Source: Litomosoides sigmodontis (taxonomy: Eukaryota > Nematoda > Chromadorea > Rhabditida > Onchocercidae). From it: DNA of 64,000 nucleotides. Made by a program: the position numbers and the translations under genes. How positions within the stretch are numbered: position 1 is the first letter of the stretch; each line of letters starts with the position of its first letter. Under the pieces are notes generated by a model. That model saw only the letters and a list, made by a program, of their open reading frames with translations, made no database searches and was not told the DNA's origin. Location of the stretch: the NCBI GenBank assembly GCA_963070105.1, contig OY718807.1, positions 6,366,983 to 6,430,982 on the forward strand, written 5' to 3'. Positions 15,001 through 27,385 of the stretch are shown piece after piece.

Positions 15001-18000
15001 TATCATGTGACTCATAGAGATTATTTCTACCATTAGAATTATCCATGTGCACCACTTGAGTTATCAGACAATTTTTGAGTTAGTTTCAATTAAACCTCGC
15101 TCCATTACTTATCTAACATCTTTACGTAATGTATCGCTGTGTCACAAATGATTAAAAATTATAACGACATTTTGCTTAATCCTCCACCCTTGTGTCAACT
15201 TCTGCCATCTATTTTACATATTCTAAAGTATTCGGATTTCAAAAAGAATTTAATTTTTCAGAAAGAATATAAAATAATACCACTAAGAATAGTTAAACCG
15301 CTGTGTCGTAATCGTCTTGATATGTCAAGTTCTTGCCAATTTGTTAAAAAATTTGTTTGCCAACTATCGGTGAGTGGTGTATTGTCCCTCATATATACGA
15401 TTTTTGCAAATTGAGCGTGATAAAGCGTTTGTGCGTCAAAGCATATCATTTCTATATCCTAAATTTGTTAGCAAAAACGTGCGAGCACTTTCACACATTT
15501 CCATGTAACTGTCTAATTTCCGGTGACTTATACTTTTTTTTTGATTAACCACAAAACGAAAAATTTTAAGGAGAGAAATAAAGAAACAAATTTTAGCAAC
15601 CATCTCAATTATAATAATTTTCTTGAAAAAAAAAACCATCATATCCTAGCTATCATGTCAAGTGCATAGAGCTAACTCTTTTTAAATTGAGACATAACGC
15701 TGTTACTTCTCCCAAATTCCTGTTTGTTTTTTTTAAGAAATAAAAATCGAGTAAAGAAAGATCTATCTAAAATTAATGATACGGTCACCCACATTTTGAT
15801 TATTTGAGTAAACATTCAAACAACATTCTCGTCCATAAACCATCGTAACTGTACAGTGCACTGTGGTTGAGCGGGCGAAATTCCCGTCATCTTTATCGCT
15901 TCTTAGCAACTTACCACCAGTCACTGTTCCTTGGAAAAGTGTAATGTGAAGTGGTGGTACACCAAAATGTGCACTCACTTTAGGTAGCAGTGATTCTGGA
16001 AGTATGTTCTAGGATAATAAGAAAGTACGATTGATATTATCAAACGAAAAGTAAGAAAAAAGATTTTCAAGTGCCAGAACTGAATTACGATTAAAAATCA
16101 ACAATTGAGCTACAGAAGCAAAATTATTGAAAATGAATTAACCCTGAATAAAAGCATTGCTTTTTTCGATGATCGGTTGATTATGACATCTGAAAGCGCA
16201 CGAAGCATAGGCATGTTGTATAATCGAAATTGGATTAATTGCTGTTAGCATCATTTCCGCTCGCACCGTAAGCCGTTGGATCACTTCGACACTGAGTGGT
16301 GTGAGAAAGACCTATTAAACAGTAAAGTCATGCATGGATAATTATGTAAATAACAATAATAAAACAAAAAATATTTCCAAAAAACAGCTTTTGCAAATGT
16401 TATAATTAAGAAATAGAATTGAGGAAAAATCAATGAATGGATGAAACCTTTGTTAGTGAAGAAATATTTCCCCAGCCATAAACAACTTCAGGATCAGTGC
16501 CCCAATCGATGGGTCGTCGACCGTACGATGTCCTTTGTGTGTCTTGCATACATATCGGTTGTGATCCTTCTTCTTTTGAAGAAATGTTCTCCCTGCTTTG
16601 ATTTTCTCCTCTTGTCTCAGTTAAATATAAATCATTGATGCCTTTTCGAATCTATGAATTAAATATCACTCACTAATTTGCTAATCAATAATTATTCATC
16701 CACAACCATTAACCAATCTTTTATTTGCTAAAATATCTTGCAGCTTGTAAACTGTAAGAAAAAAATCCACCAACTCATAGATAATGTAATTAACGACACA
16801 TTATCAAAAAAAAACAGATTTACAAAAACTTGAGTTCTGAAGATTCTGCGCGCATTAGCCTAGTGTCAGCAGATATTCTATCTCAACTTTGTATGATTAT
16901 GCGTAAAAGTGGTGCACCTACCAACTTAAATCGATTGAATATCGTTGTTGCCTTTGCATCACTTAACTGTATTTGGTATAAGTTCAAGAAGTTATGATAG
17001 ATATCGCGATGAGTTCCTGGGGCGCTAACAATCTTCGTTATTTCTGGATATGCACTGTAACTGTTTGGAGAAGCTTTTGTGCCTGACTTCTGCAACACGT
17101 AGAACTTTTCATCGTTGCTTCAATCATTAGCTAGACCGTCATGAAGATAATGGTTAACTGCGTGTTTTAAAATTTCACACTATTCTGTATGGAAGCTGAC
17201 ATGACAATCACGTAAAACTGTATTAAGTAGCCGTCCAACACGTTCATATCTAACTAGTTTATCAGTAGTTCAAATCATTAAATTGTAGTTAACACCGCCA
17301 TTCTGTTCAATTTGACCAGATTATTGTTAGCCTGAATTATTAATATTGATAGGTTTGCACAATTCTTTTATAATTTAGTGCTTCAATATCCACACAACTT
17401 ATGATTTGCTACATCCCATCAGTATCATTCCAGTACCGAAGCATCCTAACAAGTTCAGTAAATATGTGAAAGACAAACTCATTACGTGTCAAGCATTGCA
17501 AACATTCTAAAAAAATGGCTTTAGTCATGATTTATTATTCAAATTTAGCAGCGTGAAATATTTGTCGTAAAATATACAAGTACCTCATATTCGTCGGAAA
17601 ATGCAATATTTTGCAAATTAGCTTCATCGAACAATCTTAAACAAATTACACGAGTAGGATTTAAATCAGATCGCAAAATTAAAATGAATATTTTAAACGC
17701 ACTTTGTCGATGAACGTACAATACTTTGACCGAAACCAGGCTGCATGGGCTCCTGATTAATTCGCTGTCGTGCAAGTTTTTGCATAAAATCAGCCATAAA
17801 AATGGAACCACTGTAAAGCAAATGAATTTTGAAAATTAATTACAATACACAAAACAAACAAATTTGATTACACTGATTTTAACACAGTTGAAAAAAGAAA
17901 TTTATCACTAATAAGTCATTAAATGAGTGCATAAAATCTATTACAGCTTAGATTAAAGCGTTCGCTTTCTGCGATCACTAATAAGTCAATAAATGAGTGC

Positions 18001-21000
18001 ATCTTGCATCTTGCATTAATAAACATAGATTGACCTTTCTCTTGCAACTCCAAGCCTACTGACATAACATGAAATCCATTCAAATATGTTATTAAAATAC
18101 GAGAAAAATCTTTCCTCCTACCTCCAATCATCATCACCAAAAAATGCAAAACTTCCGTAGCAGCCACATTTACCTTCGTTGAGCCACAAGAAATACAATC
18201 TAGAAGATTTCCAAACGGAGAGAAAAAATGCATGATCATTTCACGTAACAGCCAGCAAAGCTTAATAGTGTAGAATGGAACAAGTCCATGAGAATTATAG
18301 CTTCATTCTCTCCTGCTAGATAAATGTAATGCATGTCTGGCAATAAATAATCAGAGTTGGTAAGATGTGTCGTACGAGAGTAACAATGGTCAAAGTTCAG
18401 GCTATCAGTGAAGAGGTGATCTTTTCAGCAGAAAAAAAAAAAATCAGTGGTTCCTATTTACTCCACCGCGATTCTTATTTTTATCCTATCATCATATGAG
18501 TGACACACCGTTTTGTACACTCGTCATGCATTTTCAGGAATTCCTTCCTTTCATTCATCAAATAAAGGTTTTTAGATGGGAATGCTAGTCGAATTTCAAA
18601 TTCAACATCTTGAAAATGAGCTGATCCGCACTCAAGCCATTCATTATCATACTCATCGGTCATCGAATATCTGATAAACTGCTTGAAATTTAACTGGAAA
18701 AAGAGAAAAATAAGGACTCTTAATTTTTGTGTTTTCGTGAAATTTCATCGCATTTGCAACATCGAACTTGCTTGTATTGCTGCAGCTTATTTGCAAAAAA
18801 AATTTCATAATTTTAATGGCAAAATAAAATTCACCTGAAGGATGCCAAATAGAAAGCTCGTGCAAAAAGAATATTCATGACAATTGCACATACACATTCG
18901 ACACGGTTCCATTGATATGCGCATCATGACGAAATCCTCTACGATGATGAAATTCATCAAGTCGATGGCAACACGAATCAACATGTATTTTAACTACAAA
19001 ACTTTATGCAAATATATTTGCCTTCCATGCAAAGGATGCATTCGCCTTATTAAACTATCAAATTATGAACAGAACTTCACGTTTAATATTTAAACACATC
19101 ACAGAACGTCACTTGATTATTTCAATTTTCTCTCATTTATTACACATTTAAGCTGCACATGTAAATACACTGAGCGATGAGCGCAACGATGCAACTATTA
19201 AAGTTTGAAATCTATTTTTTACTCAAGTTATAAGTTTTTTTTGGAATCTTCAGCGACAAGTGCAAAAGTTTTATACCAAAAATTTGCTATCTGTGAGAAA
19301 AACAATTCTTAAATATAGAAGAAAGTAGTGATGAAGTGTGAATTTATTTAAGAATTCCACGTTTAAATGCTCATAAAAGGAATAAAAGGAACACAAACAT
19401 TTTCGGAAGATTCGCAGTTTTGAGAGCGATTTTCTGAATCGACTAATTCAAGATTGGAATGTGGACAAGTACGTAAATCATTCATGTGCTGACATATACT
19501 GTATCTAAAGTTTGAAAAAATATATAAAGCCAACATTGTGAATCGAACAGTACAGCTTTTTTCTGCCCTTGATAATATTAGTGAACGATAACGACATCAA
19601 TATATTTTTCTGTCACATCCGTTGAAGTACAAACCTACCTATCAAAGTTTCACGTTGTAATGTCCTCTGCATACAATTATAATTATAATGTTTTTTTTTA
19701 ATTTGAAAGGATAAAAAAATATAAGAGAGACATAAGAAATAAGAAGTATACAAATATAAACTAACATTTCCGGTGTCAGAAGCTCTTCGTCAACTGCTGC
19801 AGCTAAGAGCCAAAAACCTTCCAAAATTTGTGCAAGACATACCAGCTACAGCGAAAGATATGGTAATCATTTAAACACCTTAACTTGCTTTCAACTTACT
19901 ACTTTGCTACTCAACAAAACTACACGTTAACTTCAAATTTTTCGCTTTCTGCTTGTTAAATTTTAAGCGTCAATCTTACGCATGCAAAAATTAAAATTTA
20001 AGGAAAACTTTTCGTAAAAAATAAATTGATTAAACTGAGATAATCACTTAGACACCTTAAAATTCCCCGCATTAAAAAATAAATTAGTCAAACCAATTAA
20101 TTTTAGATATAATTAAATAGTACTCACTTGTGTTGGATCGATTTTAGCTGCAATTTCACCTATGATTACTTCCCACGCACATGCATAATCAACAGCACCT
20201 GCATCCCACGGAATGTGAAGTTCAGATGAAAACGAATTCATCCGTATAGCAATCTGGTCAATCGATAAAAAGCCACTTTGTACTTTTTTGAATGATTCTG
20301 ATTTCCGGAAGGCCATTTGAAATCCGGCAATAAAGACCTTAAAGCTTTCAGTCTTTCTCCTTATTCAAATAAAAAGCCATTGAAAGTGGAAGATCTTTGT
20401 ATCGATTAAATTACAGATTAAATCAAGCATTTTGCAGACCTTAACAAAAAATATCATAAAATATACAAATAACAGCTTTCAAAAGCAAAAAAATTTAGAA
20501 CTTCGACTCTCTTCCGTGACTTGCTGGAAGTTTGAAAGTTCGGAAAAAGTTGTGGGTTAGAAAGTTTTCTCTATGGCCATGTTTCAGGATGGCAAAGGAA
20601 AAAATTTACAGGGTAATACAGGAAGAGAAACGAAAGTTCTAGAACAAAACGAATACTAACTTGAAATCGTAAGTCACGGATTTTACGTACAATTTCTACG
20701 ACTATGACATCAGTTTTCACTGTTGGACAAGCATCTGTAGCACGACAATATATTAAACAATAAAATGGAATGTTAAGATCGGAAAGTTGTCAAATTTATA
20801 AATTCAAAAATGTGCTGTAACAAGAAACTACCGGGAGTTTCAGCAGTTGTTTTGACGGAATGGGTAAGACAACTTCCATGGGCTTTCTCAAACTGAACAC
20901 TTAATTTCATATCTAACGGTCGATACTTTGCAATGTCTTGTTTTACGTCACCATAAAGTCTTTTAGAGAGTGATGCATTGGCGTGATAGGAATCCAAGTC

Positions 21001-24000
21001 TGATTGCTGCTGAAGTTTAATGAAAATTTATCATGAAATCATATTTCGTCAAAAAATTTCTAAGGAAAATAATTGGTGCATTAAATATTTCGGTAAATGA
21101 TAGGAGTGAAAATTTTTAAATTCAATGTGATTTGATTATTTCGAGCATTCGAAACAGATTGCAGCGACGCTTGACATTGGATTGGAAAAAAAGACAATTT
21201 TGAATTCCTGCAGTTCAATTTTTTTCTCAAAAACTATACTCCTTCAGCATTACAAATTGCGCTTTAATTTTAAAATTTTCAAACACAAGAATCAAACTTT
21301 TCCCAGAAAAACTCCAATACATCTAACCTGGCTGTATGTACCGAAGTAGTCATTGATACAATTTTTGATTATCCACAGAGAAAAGCCGGAGAGGAACATT
21401 TCCGGGGCTTGAATTTGAATCTAAAGTGGCTATTAATATTCGCTGATTGCACAATTGCTTTAAAGTATTCATAAAATGATGAAGCTAAGGAATTCGTGCA
21501 TCACATATAAGAAGTGACTTACTTCTATATGCGCAGAATCAGGTTCCAGCTCGAATGGATGTGATGGATATTGGGTTCCAATTGCCCTCACTCGCATTGG
21601 TAAATCACTTTGATGTGTGGGATATATCGGATGCCACTTGTAATCATACGTGAGTGTTATCCGTCGAGTACGCAAAAAATCAAACCAACTCTAAAAGAAA
21701 TATTGCATACTTTTCTCAAACCTAATAAGTAATATCATATAAAGATGCTAGAAGGTGCGGCTGCATTTTCCGACAAAAAGAACAAAAAACGTGCAAACGC
21801 TGGTTTGCATTTCACTTTTCAAAGAGGTCCTGATCTAATCTCATTCTTCAAACATTTTTAAAACTGTTTTAAATTTTCAAATAACAGTTACAACATTACT
21901 GGGGGAATTATTCAAGAAGGATTATATTGGGCTTTGACACAATAAAATTTGGTTAACAAGGCATTTCAAAGAATTGATAAAAATTACTCCATCGATATCG
22001 GAAGGTGTTGATATATGAATAGTTGAATGTTTCACGAAACCAAATGAATTATCATAAAGAGTATGTATCACTGGCGATAAGGTACTCCGTTGAGGTACAT
22101 GAAATTTTATAGCAACCGCTTCACTCGCAATTGCTTCCGATTTGCAATGGTAAATTTGAGGACAGAAGTCAGTCTTATTCAAATTGCAATTAATTGTAAG
22201 TCGTTTCGCAACAAGAGCGATCAGAAAGTTATTTGATGGGTTGCTAAATCATGCAGGAATAAAATCCTCAAATTCGAGAGCGGTGTTGCAAAATTATTCT
22301 TAAAATGAACTGTCATTTTTGGATATGTGGATTAAATATACAAGTATCAAATCCATAACATATTTGTTAAGCACTGAGATATCCCTTACGGCACGCGTCG
22401 TTTGTGCATCTCAGAAAGAGGAGAGACGAAAGCAGGGAGAATATAGGCATAACTTTGATCGTTCAGGACTATTTTATATTTAACTTAAAATTTCCTCAAC
22501 AAAATGCGATGAATTTCCCTTGTTTAGTTCGCAGTAGATTCGTTGTTTTATTGATACCGTTATTGTTGAAGGTAATTGATGGCATACCTTGCATCCACCC
22601 AATTTTTATCGTTCGTAACAAAAATGAATTTCGCATTAGTGAATTCTATCCGACAATTCCAAATTTGTGGAACAAATCGTGCCAAATCTTCCGTATAATA
22701 TGTTGAAGCTTCACTAACAAAGTCCTGCGATATTCATTAATGACATATATAGGATTCACTCGCAACGAATTAAGATTTCTAGGTTGTGTTGTAAGAAATA
22801 CCTGCATGAATGCAACGTGATCCCACAGACACCACGTTGTAGCTCGATTTATTTTCATCAAAATTTCGCATTTTTGAAACTGTCCGTATCGCTTTGGAAC
22901 GAACGTGTTACACTCTACGGTGAACTCCTCGTAAGAAATTAATTTCCGAAATCCAGAAGTTGGCAGAAATTGTACATCTTTCATGTTGAATCGTACTACA
23001 GTTTTGTATCCTTCTTGGGCCACCACTAACGGATTTTCCACCTTGAATTTGAAGAAAAAGTGAAACCATTCACTCTAATCAACAAATTTCTTTGCTCAAA
23101 ATTTTAAGTAGCTTATATTTAACAAATTTCAGTGTTGTATATTAACATATGCCTAATCGTTCATATGCCTAAGCCAAATTCTCTACAACAAACCGCTCGG
23201 ATCACTTGATCTAAATTGACACATATCCTTGGCTTATTTTAAATAAGCATGAAAACGTCCTACTCTGAAAGAATAAACACACAAATATCAAATGCAAGCT
23301 GCAACGTACCTTTATTGAAAAACCGTTTTTGATAATTATAGCAACGGTGTTCAGCTCGTCATGACGCATGAACCACAGGTTGATCGTCACTTTACCGTTC
23401 ATCGTCAACGTGATATCCATTTGCAATGGAATTTTGCGCTCACCACTTTTCGGTAACTCGCTGAGAAGAATTCATAGCGAATAATATTGAATTCAATATA
23501 AAATTTTACTAAACCCAATCAATGCATAATACGTGTGTTATTTAAGAAATTCTAGCAAGGAGCGGAAGGAGGGAGAAGACAAATTGTAATACTATGTATA
23601 TTTGCGTGTGTGAATGCTGCCTTTAACAGAAGTCGTTGGAGATATTAGTAATTAACGGTATAATTATTATTTATTATCACCAAAATTTTTTGCTTAAATG
23701 GAATGAGAATTGAAATTGAAAGATTTGTTGTGTCCAAACATACGTCGGTGTAGCATCAGCGAAATCAGTTGGGAAAAAGTAGCTAACGAAAGCATTGCGA
23801 CATGCTTCAGCCCAAGGGCCATATGCAATAGCAACATTGTCGCCAAAATCGACATTTAAATCACAAATTGGTTCCGATAATGGATCACCTCAAATGAAAA
23901 TAAAAATTTTTTAACTAATCTCAAATGAGATTTCTAACTTTGCTAATTTGTATGCAATAAAGCTGAAAATATATCACTTGCCAGAAAATGTATGAAAAAC

Positions 24001-26229
24001 ATCAAGTGATATTGTTTCAGTTTTAAACTATTTTCTTGTCAAATTTAAAAGACATCGTCGGTACCAATTATTAATTTAAAAAATGATCTTGTAGGTTAAA
24101 TTTGAAAAATTCAGCTTTGAAAATAAAATTTTGGTAATACCAAAGACACTTTCGCGATAAACGGCTTTCAGAGTAGCATTCTGAAGAATTTTAAAACCGC
24201 TTCCCATTGTCCGAGGTGCATTGTATCGCTTCCACAAATTCCACGGATCAGTTTCATCGTATTCTTCGTTATTATTTAGTGAAATTGAGAAGTTCGAACC
24301 ACTGATGGAGCATACCAATAGCTTATCATTGTTCAATTGTTCCAGTCGTCCAGTAACTATAAACTTTTCTTCTTTCGATATAACAGAAAGGTCAGTTTTT
24401 CCGGAAGGAAATATTCACTTTTTCAGGGTTATTCGCACTTTAAGCTTATTATTCCGCGATATAATTTTTTAATGAAATAATAGCTTAAGAGAGACATGTG
24501 AACATCGAACTTGCAGAATTTGAAGTAGTTGAACTGAACAGATCAATTTTTGTGAATGAATGTGAAGAGTGACAAGGTTCAACATTTCAGTTAATTGATA
24601 AAAAAGCTAACAAAAATTTCATTTTCTGTTCAAACATCCATTTGGCAAATGACGGATTATCTGATGAAGATGGCTAGGCAAGCAGTCAACCTGAATGTTA
24701 GAATCAGAATGGCGCTAATCAGTGCTTCACATTTTTTGGAATTATGCGGTGGAGTAATTCAGCATTTGATAGAAAAATGAACGTCAGGCTTCCACTAATT
24801 GTTACTTACAATCTAGTTGATGCTAGATATCAATTTTTTAAGACTTGCATATGTAAATATAGCAGAGCGAATAGTTAAGATAAAATTGAAACTGTCGATT
24901 AGCTTACATAATGTTCTGTGTGAAACGATGACGAGCGTAGTGGGCAATAGACGATTTCCAACATACACGCGGACATTTCTGGCGGATATGCGTATCGTGC
25001 CGACAAACGCCCAGAAATTGTTTAGAAATTTATCATTTTTCTCTGAAACAACAGTAATTTATCACTCCTCACTATCAGCTTATCAACATATTGTCCTTCA
25101 CTGCTCCCTGTATCAGTTCTCTTTTGTCATTTAAATTATCCATTTCTATCGAACAGTAATTTATCATTCCTTATTATTCAGTGTCGTTATCGTGAAAAAT
25201 GACCTGTAGCACCTTACGGAGACTAAGAGTGGCTTTTCCTTGCGCACTTCAACAGTGATCGGTTAATTTTGTTAAGTTATAGAGACGTCTTAAAATCTGC
25301 ATTAAAATGGATATTTTTTAAACGATACTCATAATATCTTCATCGATGTGATGTTGATGCTGTGAAAGTGTTGCGAAAAGTTTTTCGAATTTAGGGTCTT
25401 TCTTTAACTTTCGATATGCTTTCAAACGATTGTATATATGAATACGTAATCCATTTAACGTTAGGTGCAAACGACCTTTTAAGCTGAAATTTCCAAAGCA
25501 TTTCGAATGTTTTAATTTTCTTCAACGATAGAAAAAAACAAGACAGCTCAACCACTCATTGCACTGAGATCGCAAATAATACCTAAATGATCAAACAATA
25601 CTTCTAAAAACAAACTCGCGCGCATAAAGCTCGGCCTGTTTGATATAACGCCAATAGGAGAAGATAACGTAGCCGTCATTACAGTAAATGGCGTAATCAT
25701 CGCAGATAAATGTGAAGTGACGAAACATTACTTTTCCGGCTAGCAAACAAATCGATAATGAACCTTAAAAGCGAAGTGGTGAAGGGATGAAAAGAAGGGA
25801 ATAGTTAGTTCTCAAGCTGAGTAAAATAAGGAATCTTTGAATTGGGAATGAAACGATCCCAATTCACACTTTCCGAACAGAAGGGTAACAAAATAAAAAG
25901 TGAGTCCAATTACAGACTGCAATCTGAGGCTCGTCTAAGCGAGGTAGAACTATGAAAGTGTTGGAAATTAAAATGAAATCCCAATTTCCTGCTGTTCAAA
26001 ATGACCGCGAATAAAATGTATAAAAAAATTTTTTGCATGATTCTTTGATCCGATAAAACTAACCCAATTTCAAGACACATTTCCATCCACGTCTCCGAGC
26101 TGTGTACGTCAAAATGAGCGCAGCAATAGGTCCCAAAACACGTGACATGTAAAAGGTCAAGAAAATAATCCACACGCAAAAAAGGACGAGAAAAATAACG
26201 CTTTGACCTGATACGTTATTCACAAAATT
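1..26229 (-). CDS. lpd-3: BLTP1/KIAA1109/Tweek orthologue (lpd-3), bridge-like lipid-transfer protein; C-terminus beyond left edge
   Basis: The family forms a long hydrophobic groove that moves bulk lipid at membrane contact sites and is anchored in the ER by an N-terminal membrane segment. What is seen, from N- to C-terminus on the minus strand: a membrane segment containing WIIFLTFYMSR (26229-26064); GSLSICLLAGKVMFRH (25763-25611); a block with HIYNR (25483-25324); 25042-24845; 24371-24141; the Csf1/Tweek signature YGPWAEACRN...YFFPTDF (23888-23744); then 23460-23310, 23041-22802, 22724-22588; YDYKWHPIYP (21690-21523); 21420-21328, 21009-20832, 20734-20661, 20337-20128, 19845-19766, 18993-18835; WLECGSAHF...HDECTKR (18693-18509). 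Further blocks lie near 17.8-17.6, 14.4-13.7, 11.6-11.3, 8.4-8.3, 5.9-5.7, 5.5-5.2, 4.7-4.5 and 3.2-3.0 kb, followed by YDMRKLSQLIAFPAPWYRRR (1945-1712), a GDTTW block (1718-1467) and FHWAAILDL at the edge. The order is collinear with the human protein of about 5,000 aa. The start codon is not located: no ATG lies in frame before the first recognised exon, so an upstream exon is likely. Many mid-gene exon limits are unresolved. Confidence 0.9.
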
Positions 26230-26837
26230 CTGAAAGATTAAGCACTCAAAAGCACCGCAAAGTGGACAACGTGACACAATGCAGGAGAGAAATCGAAAGA
26301 AACCAAATTATTGAAGGGAAAGCTGAATTAAAGTGAAAGTAAAAGAAGCAAAATCAGTGTTTAATTAAAACACGGTAATACAAAAATTAACGAAAAAAAC
26401 CAAAGGTTTATGAAAGAAAAAGGGCGAAGCAAAAACGAACGATATCCGAAATCCATCCTTTCACTGTGCCAATCATAGTGTGGCGAGAAGATGAAAGCGA
26501 TAGCTTTCAGATGAAATTTTCAAAAATTGAACGACAAAATTAAGTTCGCCACACCAGGAAAACGCGGAAGTAGAAGAATGAGAGTGAAATCGTGCTACGT
26601 TCACTTTCATACCAACCAAAATACCAGTTATTAAGTTAACTTTTTTTTTTAATTTTATTGGAAAATTTGCCGTAAAACGGTTGTTCTATTACTCGAGAGT
26701 GTAATTAGTAGCAGTAGATTTTTGATTTAAACGAGCTTTAAATTGAAAATTAATTCGTGAGATTTAGAAGGATGTTTGAATAACCCAAGAAATTTTCAAA
26801 CTATCAGCAGCTCCGTGGAGATTTCCGAAGTAATACA

Positions 26838-27038
26838 ATGTTGAGATTGTCATTTTCATTGCCGTTCACGGGAAAACAATTTTCCAGTCTTCTAAGGAGT
26901 TTTAGTACTTTTGGTTCCGAAATGTTGCTTGAGCGTCAGGCGGCTCAGTGGATGACGTTAAGCAGTGAGAGCGTTCGTGGAATGCGTAAGGTAAACGTAG
27001 ATGTTCACAGATTAAGGCTGAGTTATTGTTGCGAGTAA
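26838..27038 (+). CDS. Small frame with mitochondrial-presequence-like N-terminus (first exon or microprotein)
   Basis: The frame has an ATG at 26838 and encodes 66 aa if unspliced. The N-terminus is rich in Ser, Arg, Phe and Leu and lacks acidic residues for about 27 positions, ending in RSFSTFGSEM, which looks like a mitochondrial targeting peptide. A good donor, CGTAAG|GTAAAC, lies at about 26990, so the frame may be the first exon of a spliced gene whose next exon I could not find. Joining it to the XPG acceptor at 27383 puts XPG out of frame, so it is not simply an upstream XPG exon. It could also be a small first cistron of an operon with XPG, or a chance frame. No family recognised. 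Confidence 0.3.
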   Translation: MLRLSFSLPFTGKQFSSLLRSFSTFGSEMLLERQAAQWMTLSSESVRGMRKVNVDVHRLRLSYCCE

Positions 27039-27157
27039 GTTGTCGTAAGGTAATGGTCTATCGAAGATTGGGAACAAACGACATTGATAGTGTCGTATGT
27101 TGCCGAATGATGGTTGAAAGTAGGAGATACAGAGATTGATGGTGTTTTCTGCGCATG

Positions 27158-27218
27158 TCTGCGATAGGTTAGGTTAGAATTAGCGATAGGTTAGAATCTG
27201 CGATAGGTCTGCGATATG
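27158..27218. repeat. Degenerate short direct repeats
   Basis: The motif GCGATAGGTTAG, or truncated forms of it, recurs three to four times in about 60 bases upstream of XPG, with an inserted extra GGTTAG. It looks like replication slippage in the outron or promoter of XPG. Confidence 0.6.
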
Positions 27219-27376
27219 CGAAAAGTGTTAGAGTTGCTTAAAAAATTTTGAATATTGAAAAAACATGCGGTGAATGGATTTATTTAACGCTTTAGTTGCA
27301 CACTATTGAGGAATCGGTTTTATATGATAACTTTGATTTTGGCGAATATTACATTTATTTCCACTTGAAAGCTAAT

Positions 27377-27383
27377 ATTTCAG
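27377..27383 (+). promoter_or_regulatory. Probable trans-splice acceptor of XPG
   Basis: ATTTCAG ends two bases before the XPG ATG at 27386 and matches the nematode TTTCAG 3' splice consensus. No upstream coding exon can join here in frame, so an SL-type trans-splice is the simplest reading. Confidence 0.5.
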
Positions 27384-27385
27384 AT

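Larger units (their letters stand above)
26230..27385. promoter_or_regulatory. Divergent lpd-3/XPG intergenic space, likely shared promoter region
   Basis: About 1.15 kb separates the first recognised lpd-3 exon (minus) from the XPG ATG (plus). It holds a poly-T run near 26640, a small plus-strand reading frame (26838-27038), and a cluster of degenerate short direct repeats around 27158-27218 built on a GCGATAGGTTAGAA-like unit. The missing first lpd-3 exon and any XPG outron should also lie here. The promoter role is inferred only from the divergent arrangement. Confidence 0.4.

Noticed and set aside
24817..25134. 105-aa plus-strand frame
   Set aside because: It lies opposite a conserved lpd-3 exon (25042-24845, FVGTIRISARNV), so it is a shadow.
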